NCBI RefSeq assembly: GCF_009363275.1 | Contig: NZ_CP045324.1 | Span: 1,054,001-1,118,000, forward strand | Direction: 5' to 3' | DNA: 64,000 bases | Source: Marinobacter sp. THAF197a | GTDB lineage: Bacteria > Pseudomonadota > Gammaproteobacteria > Pseudomonadales > Oleiphilaceae | Shown: positions 52,825 through 61,401 of the stretch, in pieces | How the letters are laid out: each line of letters starts with the position of its first letter | Position numbering within the stretch: the stretch's first letter is position 1 | Notes under the pieces: generated by a model | Database searches by the model: none | Seen by the model: only the letters and a program-made list of their open reading frames with translations | What the model was told of the DNA's origin: nothing | Position numbers and translations under genes: made by a program

Positions 52825-53976
52825 ATGCCAGATATCCCGGCGTCCATGAAAGCCATGGTCCTCACCGGCCATGGCGGCATCGACAAACTCGAATACCAGG
52901 ACCTGCCCGTGCCCAAACCGGCTGCCGGCCAGGTACTGGTGCAGGTAACCGCCACCGCCAAGAACAACACCGATCGCAAGGCCCGGGAAGGACTCTACCC
53001 CACGAAAAAAGGGGAGATGACGTCGTTCCAGATGGGAGGCAAACCCACGTTGACGTTTCCGCGTATTCAGGGCGCCGACATCGCCGGTAGAGTGGTGGCG
53101 GTGGGCGAGGGCGTCAGTGAAACCCGTATCGGAGAGCGGGGTCTCCTGGACTTTAACATCTACGCCAACGACCGCACCGATATCAATCTCACTCCGGACT
53201 ACTACGGCCATGGCGCCGATGGCGGTTACGCCGAATACGTGGCCCTGCCGTCCGATCAGTTTCACCATATCCCCAACCCCGAGCTGGCCGATGCCGAACT
53301 GGCGGCCATGGGCATGTGCTCCTACCAGACCGCCTACCACATGCTCACCTCCGCCAGCGTTCAGGCGGGTGAGCGGGTGCTGGTGACCGGTGCCAGCGGC
53401 GGCGTGGGCACCGCACTGATCCAGCTTTGCCGGATCATCGGCGCCGTCCCTTACGCATTGAGCCAGATAGACAAGGCCCAAACCCTGCTCGATCTGGGCG
53501 CCGAAGCGGTGTTGGATCGTAGCGACATGAGCACCTTTGTAGACCGGGTCAAGAAAGAAACCGGCGGCAAACCCCTCGATGCGGTGATGGATTTGGTGGG
53601 TGGTGAAATGACGGACATATTCATCGACGCCATGATCTTCGACATGAACGCCCGCAGCACCTACCCGCGCCTGAGCATCGCAGGAGCCAGTGGCGGCAAC
53701 ATCAGTGAAATTCTCTGGACCCGAATCTACCTGTATCAGATGCAGATTTTCGGGGTATCCCACGGCACCCGTGAAGAAGCAAACCAGCTGATGACCTGGA
53801 TACGCGATGGCCATCTAAAACCCGTGCTACACGGCGCTTTCAAACTGTCGGAGTTGCACCGGGCCGAGGAGTATTTCGTCAATCGGGGCGGTAATTATCT
53901 GGGCAAGATCGTCATCGTGCCGGATGCCCAATGGCAGGCACACGGCCAACCTTTTGCGCTGGAGGCAGGCGGATGA
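52825..53976 (+). CDS. quinone oxidoreductase-like medium-chain dehydrogenase
   Basis: 383-residue MDR-superfamily enzyme: GroES-like N-terminal domain, then a Rossmann domain with VTGASGGVGTALIQL near residue 190. The catalytic-zinc cysteine and GHE motif of classical alcohol dehydrogenases are absent, so it is a QOR-like NADPH reductase. A strong GGGGGAG ribosome site precedes the ATG. It overlaps the next gene by 4 bases, suggesting a two-step pathway with a proline racemase-like protein. Confidence 0.82.
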   Translation: MPDIPASMKAMVLTGHGGIDKLEYQDLPVPKPAAGQVLVQVTATAKNNTDRKAREGLYPTKKGEMTSFQMGGKPTLTFPRIQGADIAGRVVAVGEGVSETRIGERGLLDFNIYANDRTDINLTPDYYGHGADGGYAEYVALPSDQFHHIPNPELADAELAAMGMCSYQTAYHMLTSASVQAGERVLVTGASGGVGTALIQLCRIIGAVPYALSQIDKAQTLLDLGAEAVLDRSDMSTFVDRVKKETGGKPLDAVMDLVGGEMTDIFIDAMIFDMNARSTYPRLSIAGASGGNISEILWTRIYLYQMQIFGVSHGTREEANQLMTWIRDGHLKPVLHGAFKLSELHRAEEYFVNRGGNYLGKIVIVPDAQWQAHGQPFALEAGG

Positions 53977-55007
53977 AACCGGAACTCACCATTCAGTTGA
54001 TGGATACCCACGCCGGCGGCGATGTCAGCCGTATTGTGACCGGTGGCATCACCGCTTTGCCCGGCGATACCGTACGAGCCCAGATGGAGTATCTGCGAGA
54101 TGACGCCGACGGCCTGCGCCGGCTGCTGTTGGAAGAACCCTACGGCATCCCCGAAATGTCTGTCGACCTGCTGGTTCCCGCCACCCATCCGGAAGCCGCC
54201 GCCGGTTACATCATCATGGAAGTCATGGGTTACCCCATCTACTCCGGCTCCAACACCATCTGCACGGCAACGGCGGTTCTGGAAGCCGGTATCGTCCGTA
54301 AACAGGAAGGCAAACAACACTTCAAACTGGAATCTCCCGCCGGCCTGGTGAGCATTGAGGCCACCGTGCATGACGGCGTGGTGGAAGCCATCACCTGCGA
54401 AGGCCTGCCCAGCTACATCCACACCCACAACGCCAGTATCAACGTGCCCGGCATCGGCCAGGTCCGCTACAGCGTGGCCTACAGTGGTGGCTTTTACGCC
54501 CTGGTAGATGCGAGATCACTGGGCTTCGACCTAACCTTGGACGAAGAGCGCCGGCTGGCCGAAACTGCCCATGCCATCGTTGAGGCTATCCAGGCTGAAC
54601 GGGGCTTCTCCCATTACACTCTGGGCGACGTGGGCCCGCTGCCGTTCCTGCACTTCATGGGCCCGGTAGAACAAGTGGCCGAGGGATACTACCGCTCCCG
54701 CTCCGCCACCTATGTGCACCCCGGTGTTATCTGCCGAAGCACTACCGGCACCGGAACCTCGGCGCGGCTGGCGTTGATGAATCTCGAAGGCCGAATCAAA
54801 CCCGGCGACAAACTGGAAACCATCTCCCTGCGGGAAACCGGGTTTATTGGGCAGTTCACGGCGGTCGAGCAGGAGGGGGAATACCAGGTGGTCGAAAACA
54901 ACATAACTGGCAAAGCCTATGTCATCGCCCGTTCCGACATCGTGGTGAACTGTGACGACCCGATGGTGGAGTGTGATGGTTTGAGCCATATTCTGTCGGG
55001 TCGCTAG
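53973..55007 (+). CDS. proline racemase family protein (Ser/Thr variant)
   Basis: 344 residues of the proline racemase/3-hydroxyproline dehydratase/epimerase family, with a diaminopimelate-epimerase-like fold. The two positions that are catalytic cysteines in proline racemase are Ser91 (in YSGSNTIC) and Thr258 (in CRSTTGTGT). Such replacements mark dehydratases rather than racemases, but this Ser/Thr pair is not the standard hydroxyproline dehydratase pair I recall. The stop shares CTAG (55004-55007) with the convergent methyltransferase gene. Confidence 0.82.
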   Translation: MKPELTIQLMDTHAGGDVSRIVTGGITALPGDTVRAQMEYLRDDADGLRRLLLEEPYGIPEMSVDLLVPATHPEAAAGYIIMEVMGYPIYSGSNTICTATAVLEAGIVRKQEGKQHFKLESPAGLVSIEATVHDGVVEAITCEGLPSYIHTHNASINVPGIGQVRYSVAYSGGFYALVDARSLGFDLTLDEERRLAETAHAIVEAIQAERGFSHYTLGDVGPLPFLHFMGPVEQVAEGYYRSRSATYVHPGVICRSTTGTGTSARLALMNLEGRIKPGDKLETISLRETGFIGQFTAVEQEGEYQVVENNITGKAYVIARSDIVVNCDDPMVECDGLSHILSGR

Positions 55008-56221
55008 CGTTTCAAGCCCAGTTTCCGTGCTTCCAGCTTGCGCTTGAAATTCAGGTCCAGCCCGGCGGCGCCCGCCAGCAGTGCAAATCCCAGCAATTCC
55101 GTGGCCGCATGGTAGCTGATGTAGAGCGCAAACAGGACCAATGCTGTTCCCAACGTTGCCAGCAGGCCAGGGCTTGGTTTGCGATGCCGAATGAAGCCTG
55201 ATCCGATAATCAATGCTGTTATAACGGTGAACACTGCGATGGCGAAAGACCAGACCTGAAGCGACAGTGATAACTGAACGCCCAGGAGAGTCAGCAGTAC
55301 GGAGATCGCCAGGATGCCGTAACAGGTAACAAGGGCCATGCTCAGAGCGAGTAGACCCGAAAATCCCTGGCGATGCAGTTGGCCCAGCCATCGGCGAGGG
55401 TTCAGCCTTCTTGCCCACTCCCGAATGAGGCCGGGTGTTTTGCTGGCTCGTGTGGCGGACAGCTCCACGGAGCAGGCCCCGAAACTCCGGGCAATATCCC
55501 GGGTCTGCTGGCTGGGACTCAGGGCAAAGTAGTCGTGGCGGTTGAGAATTCGGATATCTTCAAACCCGACATCACCAAGCATCGCCAGCAGGTCTTCTTC
55601 CACGGTGGCCCCCACCACGCATTCAACCCACAACCTGGGGTCGTCTTCGCAATCGACGGTTACCGGGCGGTGAATGACCACATCCGCCAGTTGCAGCTTG
55701 CCGCCGGGTTTGAGAATCCGGAACATTTCCCGAATCGCTTTGCGTTTCGAGGGAACCAGGTTCAGGGCACCGTTGCTGGTGATGCTGTCCATGGATTGAT
55801 CGAGCAACGGAATTTCCTCGGCGGAGCCCTGTATCGGGTGGATATTCGGGTACTTGCCTGCGATACATCGGCGGAGTTTCTGAACCATGGCGGCGGTCAG
55901 ATCCAGTGCGATGACCTGGCCGGAAGGGCCCACGATATCGCCTGCGATGAGGCTGTCGTTGCCGGCGCCAGAGCCCAGATCCAGAGTGGTGTGGCCGGGT
56001 TGGATAACCTGGCCACGGAACGGCCAGCCGACGCCGGCGAAGGAGGCGGCGGTGCTCTGTGGTAGCCGGGATACCTGTTCTTCAGGATAACCAAGGGCCA
56101 CACAGGTGGCTTGACCAGTCGGAAAATGGAAGGGCGCCTGGGGCGACTCGGCGACATGGGTATACATTTGCTGAACCGCATCCCGGATTTGTTCGTTTGA
56201 ATAGCCCAAAATAGCGACCAT
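55004..56221 (-). CDS. ArsM-like SAM methyltransferase fused to a four-helix membrane domain
   Basis: 405 residues. The methyltransferase domain (about 1-280) has the SAM motif LDLGSGAGNDSLIAGDI near residue 80 and ECVVGATVEEDLLAML, as in arsenite methyltransferases; the cysteine expected in ArsM after SN is a glycine (TSNGALNLVP). From about 290 to 395 four TM helices follow, reminiscent of MerC-like domains. GAGGAGG precedes the ATG. It lies in a likely operon with the anti-sigma gene upstream (38-base gap). Confidence 0.75.
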   Translation of the reverse strand: MVAILGYSNEQIRDAVQQMYTHVAESPQAPFHFPTGQATCVALGYPEEQVSRLPQSTAASFAGVGWPFRGQVIQPGHTTLDLGSGAGNDSLIAGDIVGPSGQVIALDLTAAMVQKLRRCIAGKYPNIHPIQGSAEEIPLLDQSMDSITSNGALNLVPSKRKAIREMFRILKPGGKLQLADVVIHRPVTVDCEDDPRLWVECVVGATVEEDLLAMLGDVGFEDIRILNRHDYFALSPSQQTRDIARSFGACSVELSATRASKTPGLIREWARRLNPRRWLGQLHRQGFSGLLALSMALVTCYGILAISVLLTLLGVQLSLSLQVWSFAIAVFTVITALIIGSGFIRHRKPSPGLLATLGTALVLFALYISYHAATELLGFALLAGAAGLDLNFKRKLEARKLGLKR

Positions 56222-56259
56222 CGCGCAGTCCTCCTCGTTATTCCAGCCATTCCATCGTG

Positions 56260-56493
56260 CTATTGCCCGGTCAGCTCCCGAATTCGTTGCTTCAGTCGGA
56301 TTGGCGCCACCTCCACGCCTGTTGCTGCAATCCGTTCGCGAAGCCGACGTTCAAACTCCGCTCGGCTGAAACAATCAAAACAACGTTTGAGGTGGGCATC
56401 GATGATCTGCTGATTGTGGTCATCCAGCTCTCTGTCCAGGTACTCGAACAGGTGATCAATGACTTCCTCACAGGCTATCTGCGATGCCTTCAT
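56260..56493 (-). CDS. zinc-finger (ZAS) anti-sigma factor
   Basis: 77-residue anti-sigma factor with the ZAS motif H34-x3-C38-x2-C41 (HLKRCFDC). No transmembrane helix, so it is a soluble redox or metal-responsive anti-sigma factor of the ChrR/RsrA type. Its ATG overlaps the sigma gene stop by 4 bases. Confidence 0.85.
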   Translation of the reverse strand: MKASQIACEEVIDHLFEYLDRELDDHNQQIIDAHLKRCFDCFSRAEFERRLRERIAATGVEVAPIRLKQRIRELTGQ

Positions 56494-57143
56494 GGGCTCA
56501 CCCTCCCGGACTTGTTCTTGGTGTGACCGGTTAATCCGGCCTCCTGACCCTGTCGCCAGAGTGATTTTTGCAACAGCCCCCGGGCACGGTTCAATCGGGA
56601 CCGAACGGTACCGGATGGCACACCGAGAATGTGCGCGACTTCGTCGTAGCTGTGGCCCTGAATCTCCACCAGAACGAGCACGATACGGTACGGGTCTGCT
56701 AGCGCATCAATGGCTTGCGCCAGGTCTTGCTCAAGCAACTGATTAATAAAATCCGCCTCGGGCTGACCGATCCAAAGCAGGAAAGGCTGATGTAAGTGGG
56801 CAAACAGGGAAAAAGAAGCAGTGTCGGACGTTTCTGGCTCATCGAGTGATACTTCCTTTTCCTGGCGACACTGTTTTCGTCGCCAGTGGTCGATAAAGGT
56901 GTTGTGCAAAATGCGGAAGAGCCAGCCCTCAAGGTGATTGGGGTCGTCCAGTTGTTCCAGCCGGCACCAGGCGTTTGAGACCGATTCAGCGACCACATCC
57001 TCGGCTTCGTCAGGATTGCGGGTGAGGCGCAAGGCGGTTCCGTACAGCCGGTCCATCAACGCCTCGACCTGGCGCCTGAATATGGACTGGACCTGTTCCG
57101 GGTGCCGGTGTTGCCCTTGATTTTCTGAAGCCTTCGTTTCCAT
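56490..57143 (-). CDS. ECF sigma factor
   Basis: 217 residues. Region 2 (about 25-95) has LYGTALRLTRNPDEAEDVVAESV and WLFRILHNTFIDHWRRKQ; region 4 (about 145-195) has LVEIQGHSYDEVAHILGVPSGTVRSRLNRARGLL. The ATG at 57143 is chosen by the domain boundary; longer frames give only low-complexity extension. With the downstream ZAS anti-sigma gene it forms a sigma/anti-sigma pair. A candidate autoregulated promoter sits 20 bases upstream. Confidence 0.88.
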   Translation of the reverse strand: METKASENQGQHRHPEQVQSIFRRQVEALMDRLYGTALRLTRNPDEAEDVVAESVSNAWCRLEQLDDPNHLEGWLFRILHNTFIDHWRRKQCRQEKEVSLDEPETSDTASFSLFAHLHQPFLLWIGQPEADFINQLLEQDLAQAIDALADPYRIVLVLVEIQGHSYDEVAHILGVPSGTVRSRLNRARGLLQKSLWRQGQEAGLTGHTKNKSGRVSP

Positions 57144-57170
57144 AGCGGTTCCCCGTGAGCTCTTTCGCAG

Positions 57171-57234
57171 GGACGAAGCAGCAGGGGTAGATGTTCCTGA
57201 AATCTCCGGGAACATTTGGTCATCCGGATACGTC
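57171..57234. promoter_or_regulatory. mirror-image pair of ECF promoters between the sigma factor and cupin genes
   Basis: Plus strand: GGAAC (57209-57213), 17 bases, CGTCC (57231-57235). Minus strand: GGAAC (57197-57193), 17 bases, CGTCC (57175-57171). Identical -35/-10 elements in opposite directions, so one sigma factor could drive both the sigma/anti-sigma operon and the cupin gene. Confidence 0.68.
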
Positions 57235-57307
57235 CTTGCGGCAGCCAGGCCGTTGTCTGGCGTAACAGCAAACTCGGGAAGAACCCTTACTAGGGAGGAT
57301 AGATGCG

Positions 57308-57820
57308 ATGGATATTTATGCAAACCAACACAAACGGGCCAGTAACCGGTTACTGGCTCTGGCAACCGCGTCACTGGTGTGCTTCGGCCTGGCATCGTTT
57401 GCTCAGGCAAAGACGCCCTACAAGGGCGAGGGCCATATGATGATCGAGCCGTCAGAGATGTCATGGAAGCCTGTTGCTTCCATGGCGGCAGGGGCTGAAA
57501 TCACTGTTCTGGAAGGTGACCTGAGCAGCGGAAAGCCGTTCACTATTCGGCTGCGACTGCCGGCCGATTACAAAGTGCTGCCGCACATTCACCCGGCCTA
57601 CGAGCGGGTAACGGTGCTGTCTGGCACCTTTCATTTCGCGCATGGCGAGGAGTTCCGGCGTGATGAGGCCAAGGCCTTACCCACGGGTAGTCTCGCCATT
57701 ATGGCCCCCGGCGAACCCATGTTCGGTTACGCCGGTGAGCAGGGTACAGTCATCCAATTACATGGCACCGGGCCCTGGGGCATTGAGTACCTCAACCCCG
57801 CCGATGATCCACGTAAATGA
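57308..57820 (+). CDS. secreted cupin-domain protein
   Basis: 170 residues with a signal peptide (cut near FAQA). A single cupin barrel has HIHPAYERVTVLSG (metal ligands H-x-H, E) and a later FHFAHGEEF. AGGGAGGAT lies upstream of the ATG. It is divergent from the sigma factor gene and carries the matching GGAAC promoter, so it is a likely direct target of the sigma factor. Substrate unknown. Confidence 0.82.
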   Translation: MDIYANQHKRASNRLLALATASLVCFGLASFAQAKTPYKGEGHMMIEPSEMSWKPVASMAAGAEITVLEGDLSSGKPFTIRLRLPADYKVLPHIHPAYERVTVLSGTFHFAHGEEFRRDEAKALPTGSLAIMAPGEPMFGYAGEQGTVIQLHGTGPWGIEYLNPADDPRK

Positions 57821-57824
57821 ACCG

Positions 57825-58325
57825 TTAACGGCGGCCTGGTGTCACGCCATACCGGGCCGCTTCTATGGCAGAAATGTCGATCTTGCCCATCTCCATCATC
57901 GCTTCGAAGGCACGCCGGGCGGCGGCGCGGTCTGGGTCGGCTATGGCTTCTGTCAACGCCACCGGCGTGATCTGCCAGGAGATCCCCCACTTGTCTTTGC
58001 ACCATCCGCAAGCGCTTTCTTCGCCACCATTGCCAACGATCGCATTCCAGTACCGGTCCGTTTCCTCCTGATCTCTCGTGGCGACCTGAAACGAAAACGC
58101 TTCGTTGTGCTGGAAGGCGGGGCCGCCGTTGAGCCCCAGGCAGGGAGTGCCAAGTACCGTGAACTTAACGGTCAGCACATCGCCCTGGGTACCAGAGGGA
58201 AAATCTCCGGGAGCGTGGAGTATTTCTCCCACCGAGGAGTCGGGGAAGGTTTGCGCGTAGAAACGAGCTGCGTCTTCGGCATCGCCGTTGTACCAGAGGC
58301 AAATGGTATTCTTGGGATGTTCCAT
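57825..58325 (-). CDS. VOC superfamily (PhnB-like) protein
   Basis: 166 residues. VOC fold: KNTICLWYNGDAEDAARFYAQTFPDSSVG, then LNGGPAFQHNEAFSFQVAT and a C-terminal half with WGISWQITP. It is of the PhnB/glyoxalase-like group (3-demethylubiquinone-9 3-methyltransferase-like), function unknown. GAGGAG precedes ATG 58325. It is convergent with the cupin gene (4-base gap). Confidence 0.82.
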   Translation of the reverse strand: MEHPKNTICLWYNGDAEDAARFYAQTFPDSSVGEILHAPGDFPSGTQGDVLTVKFTVLGTPCLGLNGGPAFQHNEAFSFQVATRDQEETDRYWNAIVGNGGEESACGWCKDKWGISWQITPVALTEAIADPDRAAARRAFEAMMEMGKIDISAIEAARYGVTPGRR

Positions 58326-58485
58326 GATGCTACTCCTCCATTCGATGTGTCGATCTGCGCTCTGTGTGTCCGCATTGATTGTGCTTATCAATATAGATCC
58401 CACACGGTGGCGCTCCAGTGGTTTTACTGGCCTTCACTGGTAGGTCGTGTGGCAGGGCTGGGAATCGACAGTGGAAGGAAGAATT

Positions 58486-58511
58486 TTCAGGAGGGCTATT
58501 ACCCTCCTGAA
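58486..58511 (-). terminator. hairpin downstream of the pot operon
   Basis: TTCAGGAGGG (58486-58495), loop CTATTA, CCCTCCTGAA (58502-58511): perfect 10-bp stem 22 bases after the potI stop on the minus strand; no pronounced T-run. Confidence 0.55.
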
Positions 58512-58532
58512 TGAGTTCTGTGCCTTGGCGCG

Positions 58533-59354
58533 TTAACGGGGCCGCAATCGCCGCTTCTCCGCCCGCCGCATCCAGAACCACGCGATAAACGCGATCACCG
58601 ACACCACGGCAATAATGATGGTCGCCAGCGCGTTGATCTCCGGCGACACTCCCATCCGTACAGATGAAAACACCACCATCGGCAACGTCGTTGCCCCGGG
58701 CCCGGAGACAAAGCTGGCAATCACCAGGTCATCCAGAGACAGGGTGAACGCCAGCAACCAGCCCGAGACCAGGGCCGGTGCAATCACCGGCAGCGTAATC
58801 ACAAAGAACGTTTTCAATGGCGTACAACCCAGATCCATGGCGGCTTCCTCAATAGAGAGGTCTACCTCTCGCAGCCGCGCACTCACCACCACCGCCACAT
58901 AGGCACTGCAGAAGGTGGTGTGGGCGATCCAGATGGTCGCCATGCCACGGTCGGTTGGCCAGCCGATCAACTGGGCCATCTGCACAAACAGCAGCAACAG
59001 CGACAGGCCCGTGATCACTTCCGGCATCACCAGGGGAGCGGTGATCATGCTGGACAGCAGGGTGCGGCCGCGCATTTTCTTGAACCGGGCAATCACAAAC
59101 GCGCACAGGGTGCCCAAGCACACCGCCATGCTGGCGGAGTAGAAGGCAATGCGCAGGCTCATCCAGACGGCAGACAGGATCTGCTCGTTGGCGAACAGAG
59201 CCCCATACCACTTGGTGGAAAAACCGGCCCACACGGACACCAGCCGGGAGGCGTTGAACGAGTACACGATCAATACCACCATCGGCAGGTACAGGAACAG
59301 CATGCCCAGCACCAGCATGGTTTTGGAGAAACCAGGAGCTCTTAACCTAACCAT
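58533..59354 (-). CDS. potI: spermidine/putrescine ABC transporter permease PotI
   Basis: 273-residue inner-membrane permease, about six TM helices, with the binding-protein-dependent EAA loop (EEAAMDLGCTPLKTFFVITLPVIAPAL). Last gene of potFAHI. The start at 59354 overlaps the potH stop by 8 bases. Confidence 0.9.
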   Translation of the reverse strand: MVRLRAPGFSKTMLVLGMLFLYLPMVVLIVYSFNASRLVSVWAGFSTKWYGALFANEQILSAVWMSLRIAFYSASMAVCLGTLCAFVIARFKKMRGRTLLSSMITAPLVMPEVITGLSLLLLFVQMAQLIGWPTDRGMATIWIAHTTFCSAYVAVVVSARLREVDLSIEEAAMDLGCTPLKTFFVITLPVIAPALVSGWLLAFTLSLDDLVIASFVSGPGATTLPMVVFSSVRMGVSPEINALATIIIAVVSVIAFIAWFWMRRAEKRRLRPR

Positions 59355-60276
59355 TCTTTTCCATCTCCCGTGCCTGGAAGCGATGAAACAGCACAATGGG
59401 CACCAGCAGAAGTGCCAGCATCACAATCGCCAGGGCGGAAGCCACCGGCCAGTCACGGTTGTTGAAGAACTCTTCCCACAGCACTTTGCCGATCATCAGG
59501 GTATCGGGCCCGCCCAGCAGTTCCGGAATCACAAACTCGCCCACGGCGGGTATAAATACCAGCATGGAGCCCGCCAGGATTCCGGCCTTCGATAACGGCA
59601 GGGTAATGGCCCAAAAGGTGGTCAGGCTGCGGCAGCCAAGATCAGACGCCGCTTCCAGCAGACGTATATCCAGCTTCACCAGGTTGGTGTAGATGGGCAG
59701 GATCATGAACGGCAGGTAGGCGTAGACGATGCCCAGAATCACCGCAAAGTTGGTGTTCAGCATTTTCAGGGGCGAGTCGATCAGCCCCAGCCACATCAGG
59801 AACGTGTTCAGCAGGCCCTGGTTGCCGAGAATGCCCATCCAGGCGTATACCCGAATCAGGAACGAGGTCCATGACGGCAGCATCACCATCAGCAGGAACA
59901 CCAGTTGCCAGTGCTTGGGTGCCCGGGCTATAGCGTAAGCCATGGGGTAGCCGATCAGCAGGCAGAACAGGGTGGCCAGGAACGCCGTCTTCACCGAGCC
60001 CCAGTAGGCGGCCACGTACAAGCTGTCGGAGGCCAGGAACAGGTAATTGCCAAAGTTCACCACCACCGACAGGGTGTTGTCGACAAAGCGGAACACCGGT
60101 TCGTAGGGTGGAATGGCCATCACCGCCGAGGTCAGGCTGATCTTCAATACCAGCGCAAACGGCAGCAGGAAGAACAGCAGCAGCCAGGCGAACGGTACGC
60201 CGAACACCACCCGGCGATGGAACAGCACCGCACGCACCCGCTCCACCACCGGGGCAGGAAACAGCTTTCGATTCAT
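59347..60276 (-). CDS. potH: spermidine/putrescine ABC transporter permease PotH
   Basis: 309 residues, about six TM helices, with EAA loop LEAASDLGCRSLTTFWAITLPLSKAGI. Partner of PotI in the permease channel. The start at 60276 lies 4 bases after the potA stop. Confidence 0.9.
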   Translation of the reverse strand: MNRKLFPAPVVERVRAVLFHRRVVFGVPFAWLLLFFLLPFALVLKISLTSAVMAIPPYEPVFRFVDNTLSVVVNFGNYLFLASDSLYVAAYWGSVKTAFLATLFCLLIGYPMAYAIARAPKHWQLVFLLMVMLPSWTSFLIRVYAWMGILGNQGLLNTFLMWLGLIDSPLKMLNTNFAVILGIVYAYLPFMILPIYTNLVKLDIRLLEAASDLGCRSLTTFWAITLPLSKAGILAGSMLVFIPAVGEFVIPELLGGPDTLMIGKVLWEEFFNNRDWPVASALAIVMLALLLVPIVLFHRFQAREMEKNG

Positions 60277-60280
60277 CGCG

Positions 60281-61399
60281 TCAGTTCCAGAGCAGGATGG
60301 GGCTGGAGGCTTCCCAGGACACATAGACCCGGTCGCCCCAGGTGGGCCGCTCACCACGGCGTTCCACGTTGGCCATGGTGGCCTGAACCCGCTTGCCACT
60401 GGCCAGTTTCACGTAGTAAGACGTGATGTCACCCAGGTAGGCAATGTTGTCTACGGTACCGCAGCTCCAGTTGGTGTCACCTTCTGGCTTCTCTGTGGTC
60501 AGGTAGATCTTTTCCGGGCGCAGGGCAATCAGGGTTTCCGTGGTTTCTGCAGGCGTGGTTACGCCCCGGTCGATAAACACCGGTGCATCCAGCAGGTCGC
60601 TGGTCAGCGAGATGCTGTCGGAGTTGTCTTCCAGGATGTTCGACTCAAAGATATTCACCGAGCCGATAAACTCCGCCGTCATCCGGCTGTTCGGGCTCTC
60701 GTAGATATCAATGGGTGACCCCACCTGGGCAATCCGGCCATGAGACATAATGGCAATGCGGCTGGCCATGGTCATGGCTTCTTCCTGGTCGTGGGTGACC
60801 ATCAGGCAGGTTACGCCCACCTTTTCCAGGATATCCACCAGCTCCAGCTGCATCTCCGTGCGCAGTTTTTTGTCGAGCGCGCCCATGGGCTCGTCCAGCA
60901 ACAACAGTTTGGGGCGTTTGGCCAGGGATCTGGCCAGGGCCACGCGCTGTTGCTGTCCGCCAGACAACTGTTGTGGCCGCCGCTTGCCGTAGGCTTCCAT
61001 TTTCACCAGTTTGAGCATGGCCGCTACGCGGTCGGCAATTTCGTTCTTCGGTAGCTTGTCCTGTTTCAGGCCCATGGCAATGTTCTGTTCCACCGTCATG
61101 TGCGGGAACAGGGCATAGGACTGGAACATCATGTTGGTGGGTCGCAGGTACGGGGGCAGGGCAGTGATGTCCTGGCCGTCCAGCACGATGCGACCGGAAT
61201 CCGGAGTTTCAAAGCCTGCCAGCATGCGCAACAGGGTGGACTTGCCGGAGCCTGAACCACCCAGCAGGGCAAAGATCTCACCCTTGTGGATGTCCAGGCT
61301 CACATCGTCCACCGCCAGGGTGCTGTCAAAGCTCTTGGAAATGCCCTTGATGCTGAGAAGCACCTCCGCTTGCGCGGAGGTGCTGTTGGTTACGGCCAC
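60281..61399 (-). CDS. potA: polyamine ABC transporter ATP-binding protein PotA
   Basis: 372 residues: Walker A GGSGSGKSTLL, signature LSGGQQQRVALARSLA, Walker B LLLLDEPMGAL, H-loop in VTHDQEEA, and a C-terminal TOBE domain. It starts 2 bases after the potF stop. Confidence 0.92.
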   Translation of the reverse strand: MAVTNSTSAQAEVLLSIKGISKSFDSTLAVDDVSLDIHKGEIFALLGGSGSGKSTLLRMLAGFETPDSGRIVLDGQDITALPPYLRPTNMMFQSYALFPHMTVEQNIAMGLKQDKLPKNEIADRVAAMLKLVKMEAYGKRRPQQLSGGQQQRVALARSLAKRPKLLLLDEPMGALDKKLRTEMQLELVDILEKVGVTCLMVTHDQEEAMTMASRIAIMSHGRIAQVGSPIDIYESPNSRMTAEFIGSVNIFESNILEDNSDSISLTSDLLDAPVFIDRGVTTPAETTETLIALRPEKIYLTTEKPEGDTNWSCGTVDNIAYLGDITSYYVKLASGKRVQATMANVERRGERPTWGDRVYVSWEASSPILLWN

Positions 61400-61401
61400 C
61401 G

